DNA of 64,000 bases from Piscinibacter sp. HJYY11 (lineage in GTDB: Bacteria > Pseudomonadota > Gammaproteobacteria > Burkholderiales > Burkholderiaceae_C), in contig NZ_JAERQZ010000001.1 in assembly GCF_016735515.1 (NCBI RefSeq), positions 4,514,746-4,578,745 on the forward strand. The letters run 5' to 3'. Below are positions 26,321-37,893 of this stretch, piece after piece. The notes beneath the pieces were generated by a model that did not search any database, was not told the DNA's origin, and worked only from the letters and a program-made list of their open reading frames with translations. Every line of letters begins with the position of its first letter. The first letter of the stretch is position 1. The position numbers were made by a program, and so were the translations under genes.

Positions 26321-27091
26321 ATGAAGAAACTCATCCTCATCCTGCTGGCGTCGTTCGGCTTCACCGCGGGCGCCGTGGCCGCTGAAGGCGGCATTGCCTG
26401 GGACCGTTACCCCGTTTCCAAGACGACCGACGTGGCGGCGCTGCAGAACGGCGCCAAGCTGTTCGTCAACTACTGCCTGAACTGCCACTCGGCCTCGTTC
26501 ATGCGCTACAACCGCCTGCGCGACATCGGCCTGACCGAAGACCAGATCAAGAAGAACCTCATGTTCACCACCGACAAGGTGGGCGACACGATGAAGACCT
26601 CGCTGGACCCGAAGCAGGCCAAGGAATGGTTCGGCGGCGTGCCCCCCGACCTGACCGTGATCGCCCGCTCGCGCGCCGACATCGGCAAGGGCTCCGGCGC
26701 CGACTACCTTTACACCTACCTGCGCAGCTACTACCGCGACGACACCAAGGCCACGGGCTGGAACAACCTCGCCTTCCCGAGCGTGGGCATGCCCCATGTG
26801 ATGTGGGAACTGCAGGGGCAGCGTGCGCCGAAGTACGTCGAGGAAAAGGACCCGCATCACGCTGGCAAGACCGTGCACCGCTTCGTGGGTTACACCCAGC
26901 TCACCCCGGGCACGCTCAGCCAGAACGACTACGACGAAGCGGTGGGCGATCTCGTGGCCTTCCTGCAGTGGATGGGTGAGCCCGCCCAGCATGACCGCGT
27001 CAAGCTCGGCGTCTTCGTGCTGCTTTTCCTGGCCCTCTTCACGTTCATTGCCTGGCGTCTGAACGCTGCCTTCTGGAAAGACGTGAAATAA
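26321..27091 (+). CDS. petC: Ubiquinol-cytochrome c reductase cytochrome c1
   Basis: 256 residues with a cleavable signal (LILILLASFGFTAGAVAAE). The haem c site CLNCH is at 52-56, preceded by NGAKLFVNY and followed by RYNRLRDIGL. The methionine-ligand region is VGMPHVMWELQGQ. One C-terminal membrane anchor is present (GVFVLLFLALFTFIAWRL). It passes electrons from the Rieske centre to soluble cytochrome c. It ends the petABC operon and is followed by hairpins that could terminate transcription. Confidence 0.96.
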   Translation: MKKLILILLASFGFTAGAVAAEGGIAWDRYPVSKTTDVAALQNGAKLFVNYCLNCHSASFMRYNRLRDIGLTEDQIKKNLMFTTDKVGDTMKTSLDPKQAKEWFGGVPPDLTVIARSRADIGKGSGADYLYTYLRSYYRDDTKATGWNNLAFPSVGMPHVMWELQGQRAPKYVEEKDPHHAGKTVHRFVGYTQLTPGTLSQNDYDEAVGDLVAFLQWMGEPAQHDRVKLGVFVLLFLALFTFIAWRLNAAFWKDVK

Positions 27092-27142
27092 GCGAACGAA
27101 CGGTGGCCATGTCACCTCAGGACATGGGCCACTGATCGTCTG

Positions 27143-27187
27143 CGGAGTGGAGCGCCGCCCCCGGCCCGCCCACTCCGTTTGTGTTTT
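27143..27187 (+). terminator. Possible rho-independent terminator after petABC
   Basis: CGGAGTGG (27143-27150) pairs exactly with CCACTCCG (27170-27177), followed by TTTGTGTTTT. The 19-base loop is GC-rich and may pair further. A second imperfect hairpin, GTGGCCATGTC/GACATGGGCCAC, precedes it at 27103-27132. It would separate petABC from sspA. Confidence 0.5.
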
Positions 27188-27219
27188 GTAAGACTCATCT
27201 GCTCAAAGGAGCCGCCATC

Positions 27220-27837
27220 ATGATGGTGCTTTACTCCGGAACCACCTGCCCCTACTCGCACCGCTGCCGCTTCGTCCTGTTCGAGAAGGGCATGGACTTC
27301 GAGATCCGTGATGTCGACCTCTTCGCGAAGCCCGAAGACATCGCGCTGATGAACCCGTACAACGAGGTGCCCATCCTGGTGGAGCGCGACCTCATCCTGT
27401 ACGAGTCGCACATCATCAACGAGTACATCGACGAGCGTTTCCCGCACCCTCAGCTGATGCCGGGTGATCCGGTCGCGCGTGCGCGTGTGCGCCTGTTCCT
27501 GCTCAACTTCGAGAAGGAGCTCTTCGCCCACGTCAACGTGCTCGAAGGCCGCAGCACCGGCGCCAAGCCCAACGACAAGCAGCTCGAGAAGGCCCGCTCG
27601 CAGATCCGCGACCGCCTGACCCAGCTCGCGCCGATCTTCCTGAAGAACAAGTTCATGCTGGGCGACGACTTCTCGATGCTCGACGTGGCCATCGCCCCGC
27701 TGCTGTGGCGCCTGGACTACTACGGCATCGACATGTCGAAGAACGCCGTGCCGCTGCTCAAGTACGCCGAGCGCATCTTCTCGCGCCCCGCCTACATCGA
27801 AGCGTTGACGCCTTCCGAGAAGGTGATGCGCAAGTAA
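27220..27837 (+). CDS. sspA: Stringent starvation protein A (GST-like)
   Basis: 205 residues from ATG 27220, with AAAGGA 9 bases upstream; the next codon is also ATG. The glutathione-transferase fold is seen in SGTTCPYSHRCRFVLFEKGM, the thioredoxin-like half with NEVPILVERDLILYESHIINEYI, and a helical C-terminal half ending FSRPAYIEAL. SspA binds RNA polymerase and supports stress and acid survival; SspA-type proteins lack true GST activity. sspB follows after 9 bases, and the petC-sspA-sspB order is common in Beta- and Gammaproteobacteria. Confidence 0.92.
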   Translation: MMVLYSGTTCPYSHRCRFVLFEKGMDFEIRDVDLFAKPEDIALMNPYNEVPILVERDLILYESHIINEYIDERFPHPQLMPGDPVARARVRLFLLNFEKELFAHVNVLEGRSTGAKPNDKQLEKARSQIRDRLTQLAPIFLKNKFMLGDDFSMLDVAIAPLLWRLDYYGIDMSKNAVPLLKYAERIFSRPAYIEALTPSEKVMRK

Positions 27838-27846
27838 GCGTCTCGC

Positions 27847-28380
27847 ATGAGCCTCATCCCGACCACGCCCGGCAACGCAGGTACGTCCACCCGGCCGTAC
27901 CTGATCCGGGCCCTGCACGACTGGTGCACCGACAACGGCTTCACGCCGTATCTCGCGGTGTATGTCGATGCGAGCGTGCAGGTGCCGTTCGAGTACGTGA
28001 AGAACAACGAGATCGTGCTCAACGTCGGGTTCGAGGCCACCACCTCGCTCAAGCTCGGCAACGAGCTGATCGAGTTCAAGGCCCGTTTCGGTGGTGTGTC
28101 GCGCGACATCGCCGTGCCGGTGGATCACGTGATCGCCATCTATGCGCGCGAGAACGGGCAGGGCATGGCCTTCCCGGTGCCGACCGAGCCGGCTGCGGCG
28201 CCTCTCGCCGAGCAAGCTGCGACGCCGGCCGCCGAGCGGCCCACACAGCCCGGCGGTCTGCGCCTGGCGACGGGGGATGCCGCGTCGGCCACCGAAGCCC
28301 CCGCCGGCAAGCCGGCCGACGACAGCGAGCCTCCCGAGCCGCCCACCGGCGGTCGGCCAGCGCTCAAGCGCATCAAGTAA
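27847..28380 (+). CDS. sspB: ClpXP protease specificity-enhancing factor SspB
   Basis: 177 residues. The substrate-binding domain covers the first ~115 (RPYLIRALHDWCTDNGFTPY; VQVPFEYVKNNEIVLNVG; FGGVSRDIAVPVDHVIAIYARENGQG). A disordered Ala/Pro/Glu linker follows, then the short ClpX-binding tail GRPALKRIK. SspB tethers ssrA-tagged proteins to ClpXP for degradation. It is probably co-transcribed with sspA. The tRNA-Thr gene starts 48 bases later. Confidence 0.94.
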   Translation: MSLIPTTPGNAGTSTRPYLIRALHDWCTDNGFTPYLAVYVDASVQVPFEYVKNNEIVLNVGFEATTSLKLGNELIEFKARFGGVSRDIAVPVDHVIAIYARENGQGMAFPVPTEPAAAPLAEQAATPAAERPTQPGGLRLATGDAASATEAPAGKPADDSEPPEPPTGGRPALKRIK

Positions 28381-28403
28381 CCGTCGTGAGCGGACGCAAG
28401 TCC

Positions 28404-28409
28404 TAGAAT
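28404..28409 (+). promoter_or_regulatory. Candidate -10 element of tRNA-Thr
   Basis: TAGAAT followed by CGCAGG ends 19 bases before the tRNA 5' end, the spacing expected for a stable-RNA promoter with a short leader. No strong -35 is visible at 16-18 bp. Confidence 0.45.
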
Positions 28410-28428
28410 CGCAGGCGTTTCGCCTTTC

Positions 28429-28504
28429 GCCCTTGTAGCTCAGCTGGTAGAGCAGCGGTTTTGTAAACCGAAGGTCACGGGTTCGAATCCTGTCGGGGGC
28501 ACCA
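28429..28504 (+). tRNA. tRNA-Thr (anticodon TGT)
   Basis: 76 bases with the 3' CCA encoded. The acceptor stem GCCCTTG/CGGGGGC pairs fully with two G-U pairs. The D-arm is AGCTCAGCTGGTAGAGCA. The anticodon loop TTTGTAA reads UGU, for threonine ACA and wobble ACG codons. The T-arm is ACGGG-TTCGAAT-CCTGT. One mismatch (G27-A43) sits at the base of the anticodon stem. It lies between sspB and the convergent DciA-like gene. Confidence 0.95.
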
Positions 28505-28530
28505 CTTCTCTCAAGTTTCATTCAAGAGCC

Positions 28531-28545
28531 GATACGTCTCGTATC
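28531..28545 (+). terminator. Hairpin downstream of tRNA-Thr
   Basis: GATACG-TCT-CGTATC is a perfect 6-bp stem with a 3-base loop, 27 bases after the tRNA. It lacks a clean T-run on either side, so termination or 3' processing is only a possibility. Confidence 0.3.
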
Positions 28546-28565
28546 AGCTTCGCGTTTGGCTGGCC

Positions 28566-28883
28566 TTACGCAGATTGAACCTTGATCCTGATTGAAGTAA
28601 CCTGCCATCCCCGCTGCTTGAGTGCATCCTCAAGCCGAGGTTGAAGCTGGCGCAGCTTGGATGCCACGGCGGCATTCGCCGCCAGCAACGACCACCCATC
28701 GCCATCCGCGGGTCCGGGTTTCACATGAGCGGCCAGAGCCGCCGGCAAGACAGGGCGCACAGCCTCGAAGCGGTCTTTTGATTCCCGCATCAGCTGTTGC
28801 AGGCGCGCAAGAGGGGGGCTCGAGGCCATGGCTTCCTGCATGCGCATGGCGTTGGGGGTGACCGGGGGCTGCTTCGGGTTCAC
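28566..28883 (-). CDS. DUF721/DciA-like protein
   Basis: About 105 residues if translation begins at GTG 28883; ATGs at 28847 and 28829 are alternatives, the last with AGGA in front. The core reads LARLQQLMRESKDRFEAVRP, then DGWSLLAANAAVASKLRQL and QPRLEDALKQRGWQVTSIRI, the DUF721 pattern. DciA helps load the replicative helicase DnaB in bacteria that lack DnaC. This homologue is short. I recall DUF721 genes upstream of, and divergent from, the M23 peptidase-secA pair in Betaproteobacteria, which supports the call. Confidence 0.7.
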   Translation of the reverse strand: MNPKQPPVTPNAMRMQEAMASSPPLARLQQLMRESKDRFEAVRPVLPAALAAHVKPGPADGDGWSLLAANAAVASKLRQLQPRLEDALKQRGWQVTSIRIKVQSA

Positions 28884-28899
28884 CGCAAGGAGTTTAGCG

Positions 28900-29892
28900 A
28901 TGCAGATCATGATCACCCACGGCAGCATGGCGCGCACCCGTGTGCTGCACTTCAACCGCTTGCAACTGATCGCGCTGGCATTTGCGTTCGTGATCGGGCT
29001 TCTGGCGCTGTCGGGCACGATCTACCACGTGATCTTCCTGAAAGCCGCCCGCGAGGGCTGGCCGGTGGTGAGCCAGGTCGTGCGCCTCGTGGTGCGCGAC
29101 GAGTTCGCGCAGCGCGACCGTTTCATGCGCGAGAACCTCGATGCGATGGCGCAGAAGGTCGGCGAGATGCAGGCCAAGCTGATCAAGCTTGAGGCAATCG
29201 GCGAACGTGTTTCCGGTCTCGCCGGGGTCAAGCCCGAAGAGCTCAAGCAGATCGCGCCCTCGGTGCACCGCGGCGGCCAGGGTGGCCCCTTCATCCCGGC
29301 GCGCAAGCCGTCGCTGGAGCAGCTCAACGGCATGATGGATTCGCTCGACGAGGCCGCCGAGCAAAGCGGCGACCTCTTCACGATGATCGAGTCGCGCCTC
29401 TTCGAGAAGCGCCTCGAGGCGCTGATGGTGCCCAACAGCCCGCCGATCAACGGCGCCGTGGGTTCCGGCTTCGGCTTCCGCTCCGACCCGTTCTCCGGCC
29501 GCCCGGCGCTGCACACCGGGCTCGACTTTCCAGCCGACGTGGGCACGCCCATCATGGCTGCGGCCGGGGGTGTGGTGCGTTCCACCGACTTTCACGCCGC
29601 CTACGGCAACCTGCTGGAGATCGACCACGGCAATGGCCTGACGACCCGCTATGCCCACACGTCCAAGATCCTGGTGAAGCCCGGTGACCTGGTCAAACGG
29701 GGCCAGGTCGTGGCGCAGGTCGGCACCACCGGCCGCTCCACCGGCCCGCACCTCCACTTCGAGGTGAGCGTGGAAGGGGTGCTGCAGAACCCCGCCAAAT
29801 TCCTCTCGGGCAAGGCACCCGTCGCCCTGCCGCGCACGGCGGCCACGACCGCCGCCACAGCAGCCCCTGCAGCACCTCAGTCACCCCGCTGA
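28900..29892 (+). CDS. M23-family metallopeptidase (LytM domain), membrane anchored
   Basis: 330 residues from ATG 28900, with AAGGAG upstream. A single N-terminal transmembrane helix (LIALAFAFVIGLLALSG) is followed by a helical, coiled-coil-like periplasmic region (60-170) and a LytM domain with zinc motif HTGLDFP, AAYGNLLEIDHGNGL and GPHLHFEV (HxH). All four zinc ligands appear present, so it is probably an active peptidoglycan endopeptidase rather than a degenerate EnvC-type activator. It lies directly upstream of secA. Confidence 0.9.
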   Translation: MQIMITHGSMARTRVLHFNRLQLIALAFAFVIGLLALSGTIYHVIFLKAAREGWPVVSQVVRLVVRDEFAQRDRFMRENLDAMAQKVGEMQAKLIKLEAIGERVSGLAGVKPEELKQIAPSVHRGGQGGPFIPARKPSLEQLNGMMDSLDEAAEQSGDLFTMIESRLFEKRLEALMVPNSPPINGAVGSGFGFRSDPFSGRPALHTGLDFPADVGTPIMAAAGGVVRSTDFHAAYGNLLEIDHGNGLTTRYAHTSKILVKPGDLVKRGQVVAQVGTTGRSTGPHLHFEVSVEGVLQNPAKFLSGKAPVALPRTAATTAATAAPAAPQSPR

Positions 29893-29920
29893 CCAAGGCA
29901 GTCGCGCCAGACCCCCGGTG

Positions 29921-29926
29921 TAAGAT
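29921..29926 (+). promoter_or_regulatory. Candidate -10 element of secA
   Basis: TAAGAT followed by TCGCGG lies 83 bases before the secA ATG. The leader contains the hairpin CCCGCGC-T-GCGCGGG (29938-29952). No secM-like leader peptide is apparent. Confidence 0.4.
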
Positions 29927-30009
29927 TCGCGGCTTTTCCCGCGCTGCGCGGGCCCTTCGCGCGTGCGCATTTCGGGCTCGCGATCCCTCGCTCCAATCCC
30001 CTGACGCGC

Positions 30010-32760
<2,751 letters not shown>

Positions 32761-32792
32761 GGGGCTGATCGCCCCTCACCCGGCCGCGCTGC

Positions 32793-33914
32793 TCAGGGCG
32801 CCGGCAGCCAGTAGGACTTGTCGGTCGCGGCGTCGTAGCGGAACGGGTCGTCGTCGAAGACGTCCCACAGGCGCCAGCGCCAGTTGATCTCGTGGCGCAG
32901 GCGACGGTAGGTCTGCCGCAGCGATTGCTCCTGGTGGGCCCAGTAGTCGTCGCGCATGTAGTCGAAGTACGTCGGCGCGAGCTGCTTGAGATACGGCCCG
33001 CACTGTTCGAGCGGCAAGGGCTTGCGCGCCGCGCGTTCGGCTGACACCGCTTCCCACGCCACCCGTTGCAAGGCCGCGGCCAGCGCAGGCGTCACCTGCT
33101 CGGGCGCCCAGGCGCCTACCGGCGTGCGACCGAAGGTGGCGGCATAGACGCTGAGCGCCATGTAGTACGCCCCGAGCGACGTGAGATGCACTTGGTCGTG
33201 GAAGAGGCGGTCGAGCGTGGCACGCGTGCTGCCGGCCGCCAGTTCGGGCACCTGGCCCCGCGTCGCCCGCTCCACGAGCGTCGCCAGCGCCAGCGACGCC
33301 GGCAGTGACTGGATCCGGTCGGCCCGGCCTTCGGCGGCCAGCGAGGTGTTGATGCGCGTCACGACGCACTGCCACATCGGCGCCGCACTGCGCTCGTAGG
33401 CCAGCCAGCGACTCGGGTCGTTCTTGTCGGTCACGCCGAGCCAGGGTTCGTAGAACCAGGTCTGCCCCTTCGCGTTGCCGGTGATGAAACGCTCGTGGTA
33501 ATGGCGCAGGTGGCGGACGGTGTCGTGCATGACGATCGAGTCCAGCACGCCATGCTGCTCGGTGATGACGAGCGTGTCGTAGGGCTGGCCGTCGGTCGTG
33601 CGAGGCTTGCGCAGTTCTTCCACGACATTGAGGCCTTCGCCTTCGCGGTTCTGCCCGATGGCGTAGCCCGCCCAGCCTGTCTCGCGGCCACGGCCCTGCG
33701 TGCGGTAGCGGATGGCCGACCCGACGAGGTACTGGCGGTTCCACTGCAGCGGTGGGCCCAGGCTCGCGGCGATGCGCGCCAGGTAGTCCGGCACGGGCTG
33801 GTCGATCAGGCTGTGGCCGGAGATGAAGACACGCTGGGGCGTTTGAGCGACGGCGCTCGGGCTCGCGGCCACGAGGGCGGTCAGCGCGAAAGTCAGGGTG
33901 GCGAAGAGGCGCAT
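32793..33914 (-). CDS. Exported SGNH/GDSL-like hydrolase candidate
   Basis: 373 residues with a signal peptide ([21 protein letters not shown]). The first mature strand reads [11 protein letters not shown] with Ser35 at the GDS(L) nucleophile position. [14 protein letters not shown] has Asp240 and His243 as a DxxH catalytic pair. The in-between blocks are less clear, though [12 protein letters not shown] could supply block III. This suggests a periplasmic esterase or acetylhydrolase. The substrate is unknown. It is monocistronic, convergent with secA and divergent from argJ with 67 bases between starts. Confidence 0.65.
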   Translation of the reverse strand: MRLFATLTFALTALVAASPSAVAQTPQRVFISGHSLIDQPVPDYLARIAASLGPPLQWNRQYLVGSAIRYRTQGRGRETGWAGYAIGQNREGEGLNVVEELRKPRTTDGQPYDTLVITEQHGVLDSIVMHDTVRHLRHYHERFITGNAKGQTWFYEPWLGVTDKNDPSRWLAYERSAAPMWQCVVTRINTSLAAEGRADRIQSLPASLALATLVERATRGQVPELAAGSTRATLDRLFHDQVHLTSLGAYYMALSVYAATFGRTPVGAWAPEQVTPALAAALQRVAWEAVSAERAARKPLPLEQCGPYLKQLAPTYFDYMRDDYWAHQEQSLRQTYRRLRHEINWRWRLWDVFDDDPFRYDAATDKSYWLPAP

Positions 33915-33942
33915 GGTGGGACAAGTTTCCCATGCCGAAACC

Positions 33943-33948
33943 TACAAT
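33943..33948 (+). promoter_or_regulatory. Candidate -10 element of argJ
   Basis: TACAAT followed by CGCG, 33 bases before the argJ ATG, in context CCTACAATCGCGC. It resembles the argB promoter. Confidence 0.45.
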
Positions 33949-33981
33949 CGCGCTCCTCCTGCAGCTACCGAGGCCAGTGCC

Positions 33982-35211
33982 ATGCCCGTGAATCTCCAGC
34001 CGCCGCGCCCTGAAGCGCTCCACCCCGTTCCCGGCGTGAAGCTTGGCATCACGATGGCCGGCGTGCGCAAGGCCAACCGGCGCGACCTGACCGTCATCAC
34101 GCTCGCCGAGGGCTCGCAGGTGGCGGGCGTGTTCACCAGCAACCGCTACTGTGCAGCGCCGGTGCAGCTGTGCCGCCAGCACCTGGCCTCGGGCACGGCA
34201 CCGCGCGCGATGGTCATCAACACCGGCAACGCCAACGCCGGCACCGGCGAGGACGGCCTGGCCCGGGCTCGCGCCACCTGTGCCGCCCTTGCGAAGCAGC
34301 TGAAGCTTGCGCCCGAGCAGGTGCTGCCGTTCTCCACCGGCGTCATCATGGAGCCTTTGCCCGTCGATCGCATCGAAGCCGGCCTGCCCGCGGCCATCGC
34401 CGACTTGAAGGAAGGCAACTGGGCGGTCGCGGCCGAAGGCATCATGACGACCGACACGCTGCCCAAGGCATCGTCGCGTCGCGTGACGATCGGCGGCAAG
34501 ACCGTCACCGTCACCGGCATCAGCAAGGGCGCCGGCATGATCCGCCCCAACATGGCCACGATGCTGAGCTTCCTGGCCACCGATGCCGCCATCGCCCCGG
34601 CGCTGATGCAAAGCCTCACGCAGCAGGCGGCTGACCGTTCGTTCAACCGCATCACGATCGACGGCGACACCTCCACCAACGATTCATTCGTCGTCGTCGC
34701 GACTGGCGCCGCGGGCAACACGCCCATCACCCAGCTCGACAGCGGCGACGGCGCTCTGCTGCGCGATGCGATCTTCGGCGTGGCCACCGAGCTCGCGCAG
34801 GCGATCGTGCGCGACGGCGAAGGCGCCACCAAGTTCATCACCGTGCAGGTGGATGGCGGCAAGACCGAAGGCGAATGCAAGCAGGTGGCCTACGCCATCG
34901 CGCACTCGCCGCTGGTGAAGACGGCCTTCTTCGCCAGCGACCCCAACCTCGGCCGCATCCTGGCGGCCGTGGGCTACGCCGGCATCGCCGACCTGGACCA
35001 GTCGCGCATCGAGCTCTTCCTCGACGACGTGCACGTGGTCACCCAGGGCGGGCGCAAGCCGAGCTACCAGGAAGCCGACGGTGCGCGTGTGATGAAGCAG
35101 GCCGAGATCACGGTGCGTGTCGACCTGAAGCGCGGCAGCGCGCAGGCCACGGTGTGGACCTGCGACCTGAGCTACGACTACGTCAAGATCAACGCCGACT
35201 ACCGCAGTTGA
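33982..35211 (+). CDS. argJ: Bifunctional glutamate N-acetyltransferase / ornithine acetyltransferase
   Basis: 409 residues from ATG 33982. The autocleavage site lies in [13 protein letters not shown], with nucleophile Thr193. The upstream KGAGMIRP motif, [11 protein letters not shown] and the C-terminal [15 protein letters not shown] are conserved. The enzyme recycles the acetyl group from N-acetylornithine to glutamate, making a cyclic arginine pathway; whether it also uses acetyl-CoA (bifunctional) cannot be read from sequence alone. Its product is the substrate of ArgB encoded at 7415. The stop codon abuts the stop of the convergent ceramidase-like gene. Confidence 0.96.
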   Translation: MPVNLQPPRPEALHPVPGVKLGITMAGVRKANRRDLTVITLAEGSQVAGVFTSNRYCAAPVQLCRQHLASGTAPRAMVINTGNANAGTGEDGLARARATCAALAKQLKLAPEQVLPFSTGVIMEPLPVDRIEAGLPAAIADLKEGNWAVAAEGIMTTDTLPKASSRRVTIGGKTVTVTGISKGAGMIRPNMATMLSFLATDAAIAPALMQSLTQQAADRSFNRITIDGDTSTNDSFVVVATGAAGNTPITQLDSGDGALLRDAIFGVATELAQAIVRDGEGATKFITVQVDGGKTEGECKQVAYAIAHSPLVKTAFFASDPNLGRILAAVGYAGIADLDQSRIELFLDDVHVVTQGGRKPSYQEADGARVMKQAEITVRVDLKRGSAQATVWTCDLSYDYVKINADYRS

Positions 35212-35988
35212 TCACCGCAGCGGCTGGCGGTGCGCGCTGGCGCAGGCGTGCAGCAGCAGGCCGGCCGCCAGCGCCGCCAGCAGATGCTTGAGGCTGTGGC
35301 CGCTGACGGCGTGCCAGGTCATCGCCAGCACGCCGGCGTCGGTGGCCTCCACGCCCTTGGCCGCGGCGTAGAGCACGAGCGCCGCCCACCAGGGCCCGGC
35401 CGGCACGGCCGAGGCCGTGATCGGCTGCAGTCGCAACAGCAATGCCGCCGGGATCAGCAACATCGGCATGAACTGCACCAGCACATAGGGCCGCAGGTCG
35501 CCTGCGCCCATCGCGGTGCCCACGCCCCACCACGCGACCGCAGCCGTCCCGCCCACCAAGGCGATGGCGACGACGGCGGGCGACTGCCACCCTGCATGCA
35601 CCCGCTCCGCCAGGAAGGCGCACAGCAGCGCTGCGCAGGCCCAGGCGATCGGCAGTCGGTCGATCAGCAGCGAGATGTCGTTCGGCTGCCAGTGGTAGAT
35701 CGCCGAGCCCACGGCCGTGGCGCCGATCGCGACGCAGAAGGCCCGCCATGCCGCACCGGCATCACGCAGGCGCGGCCACGCCCACAGGGCCGCGATGGCG
35801 AAGGGCAGGTTGCTGAGCACGTTCCACGCATGCGGCAGCACGCCCCACGGGCGCGCGTCGGCGAAATCGTGGTACCCGGCCCATTGCACGATGGGGCCGT
35901 GCAGCGCGAGCCCGGCGATGGCGAGCAGGGCCAGCACGAGCAGGACGCCCGCGCGGCGGGGAACAAGGTCAAGGCGATGGGCAGGCAT
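35212..35988 (-). CDS. Ceramidase-like (CREST superfamily) membrane hydrolase
   Basis: 258 residues with about seven transmembrane helices. The alkaline ceramidase pattern is visible: an N-terminal acidic/aromatic stretch (WGVLPHAWNVLSNLPF), the YHWQPNDISLLIDRLPI segment with His and Asp, and the C-terminal SGHSLKHLLAAL with two histidines. These fit the Ser/Asp/three-His zinc site of CREST hydrolases, which cut amide bonds in lipids. The bacterial substrate is unknown; it need not be ceramide. It is transcribed alone, tail-to-tail with argJ. Confidence 0.75.
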   Translation of the reverse strand: MPAHRLDLVPRRAGVLLVLALLAIAGLALHGPIVQWAGYHDFADARPWGVLPHAWNVLSNLPFAIAALWAWPRLRDAGAAWRAFCVAIGATAVGSAIYHWQPNDISLLIDRLPIAWACAALLCAFLAERVHAGWQSPAVVAIALVGGTAAVAWWGVGTAMGAGDLRPYVLVQFMPMLLIPAALLLRLQPITASAVPAGPWWAALVLYAAAKGVEATDAGVLAMTWHAVSGHSLKHLLAALAAGLLLHACASAHRQPLR

Positions 35989-36096
35989 GGGGTGACGGAG
36001 GTGAAGACCCCGCCATCGTGTGCTGCTGCCGCGGCCTTGCCAAGCGGCGGGGCCACCGGTACGACACCGTCAGACCGTCGGTATCGCCGCAGGGCA

Positions 36097-36112
36097 CCGC
36101 CGCCCGCGGCGG
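36097..36112 (-). terminator. GC hairpin after the GAF histidine kinase gene
   Basis: CCGCCGC-CC-GCGGCGG is a perfect 7-bp inverted repeat, 12 bases beyond the kinase stop. There is no T-run, so intrinsic termination would be weak. Confidence 0.3.
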
Positions 36113-36123
36113 CTCCGCCCGCC

Positions 36124-37704
36124 CTAGGCGTCGGCCGGCAAGGTGAAGCGGAAGGTCGCACCGCGGTTCTTGGCCGCCTGCGCCCACAACTCTCCACCGT
36201 GCTTGCGGATCACCCGCTGCACGATCGCGAGGCCGACGCCGGTCCCCGGGAAGTCGGCTTCGGTGTGCATGCGGCGGAAGGGCTCGAACAGCCGCTGCGC
36301 ATAGGCCATGTCGAAGCCGGCGCCGTTGTCGCGCACGCAGTAGGCGAGCCGGCCGTCGGCCTGCGGCTCGGCGAAGAACTCGATGAACGCGTCGTCGCGC
36401 TTGCTGGTGTATTTCCAGGCGTTGGAGAGCAGGTTGTCGAGTGCCATGCGCAGCAGGGCTGCATCGGCTTCGGCGACCAGCGTCTCGTCGACGGCGGTGC
36501 GGACCTTTCGCGCAGGGCTGGTGTCGCTCAAGCTGGCGAGGATGTCGCGCGCCATCACGCCGATGGACACCGGGCGCTTTCGCACCTCGGCGCGCTTCAG
36601 CTTCGACAGCGCGAGCATGTCGTCGATCAGCGTGTTCATTCGGCGCGCGGAGTGTCGGATGTGCTGCACGAAGGTGGCAGCCTCGCCTTCGAGCGGGGGC
36701 GTCAGCTCGGCCAGCAGGTCGCTGTAGCCCTGCATCGCCCGCAAGGGCGCACGCAGGTCATGCGAGACCGAGAACGAGAACGCCTCGAGCTCGCGGTTGG
36801 CTTCTTCCAGCTCGGCGGTGCGATGCTGTACCCGCGACTCGAGGCCTTGCACCAGCGCCACGTTTTCAAAAGCGAGCGAGGTGGAGTCGGCGAGCGCCTG
36901 GATCAGCTCCACCTCGTCGGGCGTGGCCTCGTGCGCCGTGGCCCAGTAGTTGCCGATCGCGCCGATCGGCGCTTCGCCACGGATGGGCACCATCACCAGG
37001 CTCTTGACGAAGGTCGGCCGGTAGGCGTCGTGCGGGATGCGCGGGTCGAGGTAGATGTCGGGGACGACCGCGTGCTGGCGGTTGAGCATGGCCCAGCCGC
37101 TGATGCAGGTGTCGAGCGGGAACTTGAGGCCCTTCCACAAGGGTGAGATCGCGTCTTCGTCGACGTAGTGGCAGTGGTCGCCGTCGCGCAGCACGAAGGT
37201 CGCTCCATCGGCCTGGTTGATCTGGCGCGCCGCGTGCCGCACGATCTCGACGATGGCGTCGACGCTGCGCGCGAGCGAGAGTTGCTTCACCGCGTCGACC
37301 AGCACCGCGCGTGCGCGCGTGAGCCAGACCAGCCGCTCGCTTTCGCGCGTGGAACGGATGCGCTGCAGCGCCGAGGGCATGCGCCACAGCTGTGTCTTGG
37401 GCACGTAGTCGGTGGCGCCTGCGATCAGGCAGTGCTCGGCCCAATGCGGGTCGGTGTTGCCGCTGACGAAGACGAAGGGCATGCCGGGGCGCTGTTCGCG
37501 CGCGACCTGCAGCGCCTGCAGGCCGTCGATGCCCGGCACACGGTTGTCGGAGAGGATGGCGTCGAAGCGGGTCTGCTTCATCGCATCGAAGAAGGCATCG
37601 GCCGAGTCGACCGTGGTCCAGGTGGCACCGGCTTCGTGCCGCGCAACCTCGCGGTGCACGAGATCCGCGTCCAGTGCATCGTCCTCGAGGTGCAGGATGT
37701 GCAT
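36124..37704 (-). CDS. Receiver-GAF-histidine kinase signalling protein
   Basis: 526 residues from ATG 37704. Domain order is unusual for a hybrid: an N-terminal receiver (1-120; HLEDD, phospho-Asp53 in LSDNRVPG, Lys103), a GAF domain (about 140-285, with CISGWAMLNRQ), then a HisKA domain (His315 in SVSHDLRAPL) and an HATPase (DNLLSNAWKYTS; RDNGAGFDM; GTGVGLAIV). No transmembrane segment is seen, so it is cytoplasmic. It may itself receive phosphate from another kinase and integrate a ligand or light signal through GAF. The usual chromophore cysteine cannot be assigned confidently. No partner regulator is adjacent. Confidence 0.87.
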   Translation of the reverse strand: MHILHLEDDALDADLVHREVARHEAGATWTTVDSADAFFDAMKQTRFDAILSDNRVPGIDGLQALQVAREQRPGMPFVFVSGNTDPHWAEHCLIAGATDYVPKTQLWRMPSALQRIRSTRESERLVWLTRARAVLVDAVKQLSLARSVDAIVEIVRHAARQINQADGATFVLRDGDHCHYVDEDAISPLWKGLKFPLDTCISGWAMLNRQHAVVPDIYLDPRIPHDAYRPTFVKSLVMVPIRGEAPIGAIGNYWATAHEATPDEVELIQALADSTSLAFENVALVQGLESRVQHRTAELEEANRELEAFSFSVSHDLRAPLRAMQGYSDLLAELTPPLEGEAATFVQHIRHSARRMNTLIDDMLALSKLKRAEVRKRPVSIGVMARDILASLSDTSPARKVRTAVDETLVAEADAALLRMALDNLLSNAWKYTSKRDDAFIEFFAEPQADGRLAYCVRDNGAGFDMAYAQRLFEPFRRMHTEADFPGTGVGLAIVQRVIRKHGGELWAQAAKNRGATFRFTLPADA

Positions 37705-37893
37705 GTGACGACTCCATGACGTCCTGGGTGTCAGCACCCAGGGCGCCGCATCTTAGCGAGGGACTTGGGTGGCGCATTGGCACCCACGGCGAGGCCTTAG
37801 TCTGTCGCAGGTTTTCGGTGGCGTGCGCATACCCCTTCAGGCAAGGTGTGACGCTTGCCACACGTGAGCGACAGAAAAAAGAGGGGACGACAC

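Noticed and set aside
29893..30009. SecM-like leader peptide upstream of secA
   Set aside because: No short frame with a ribosome site and an arrest-type sequence is seen in the 117-base leader.
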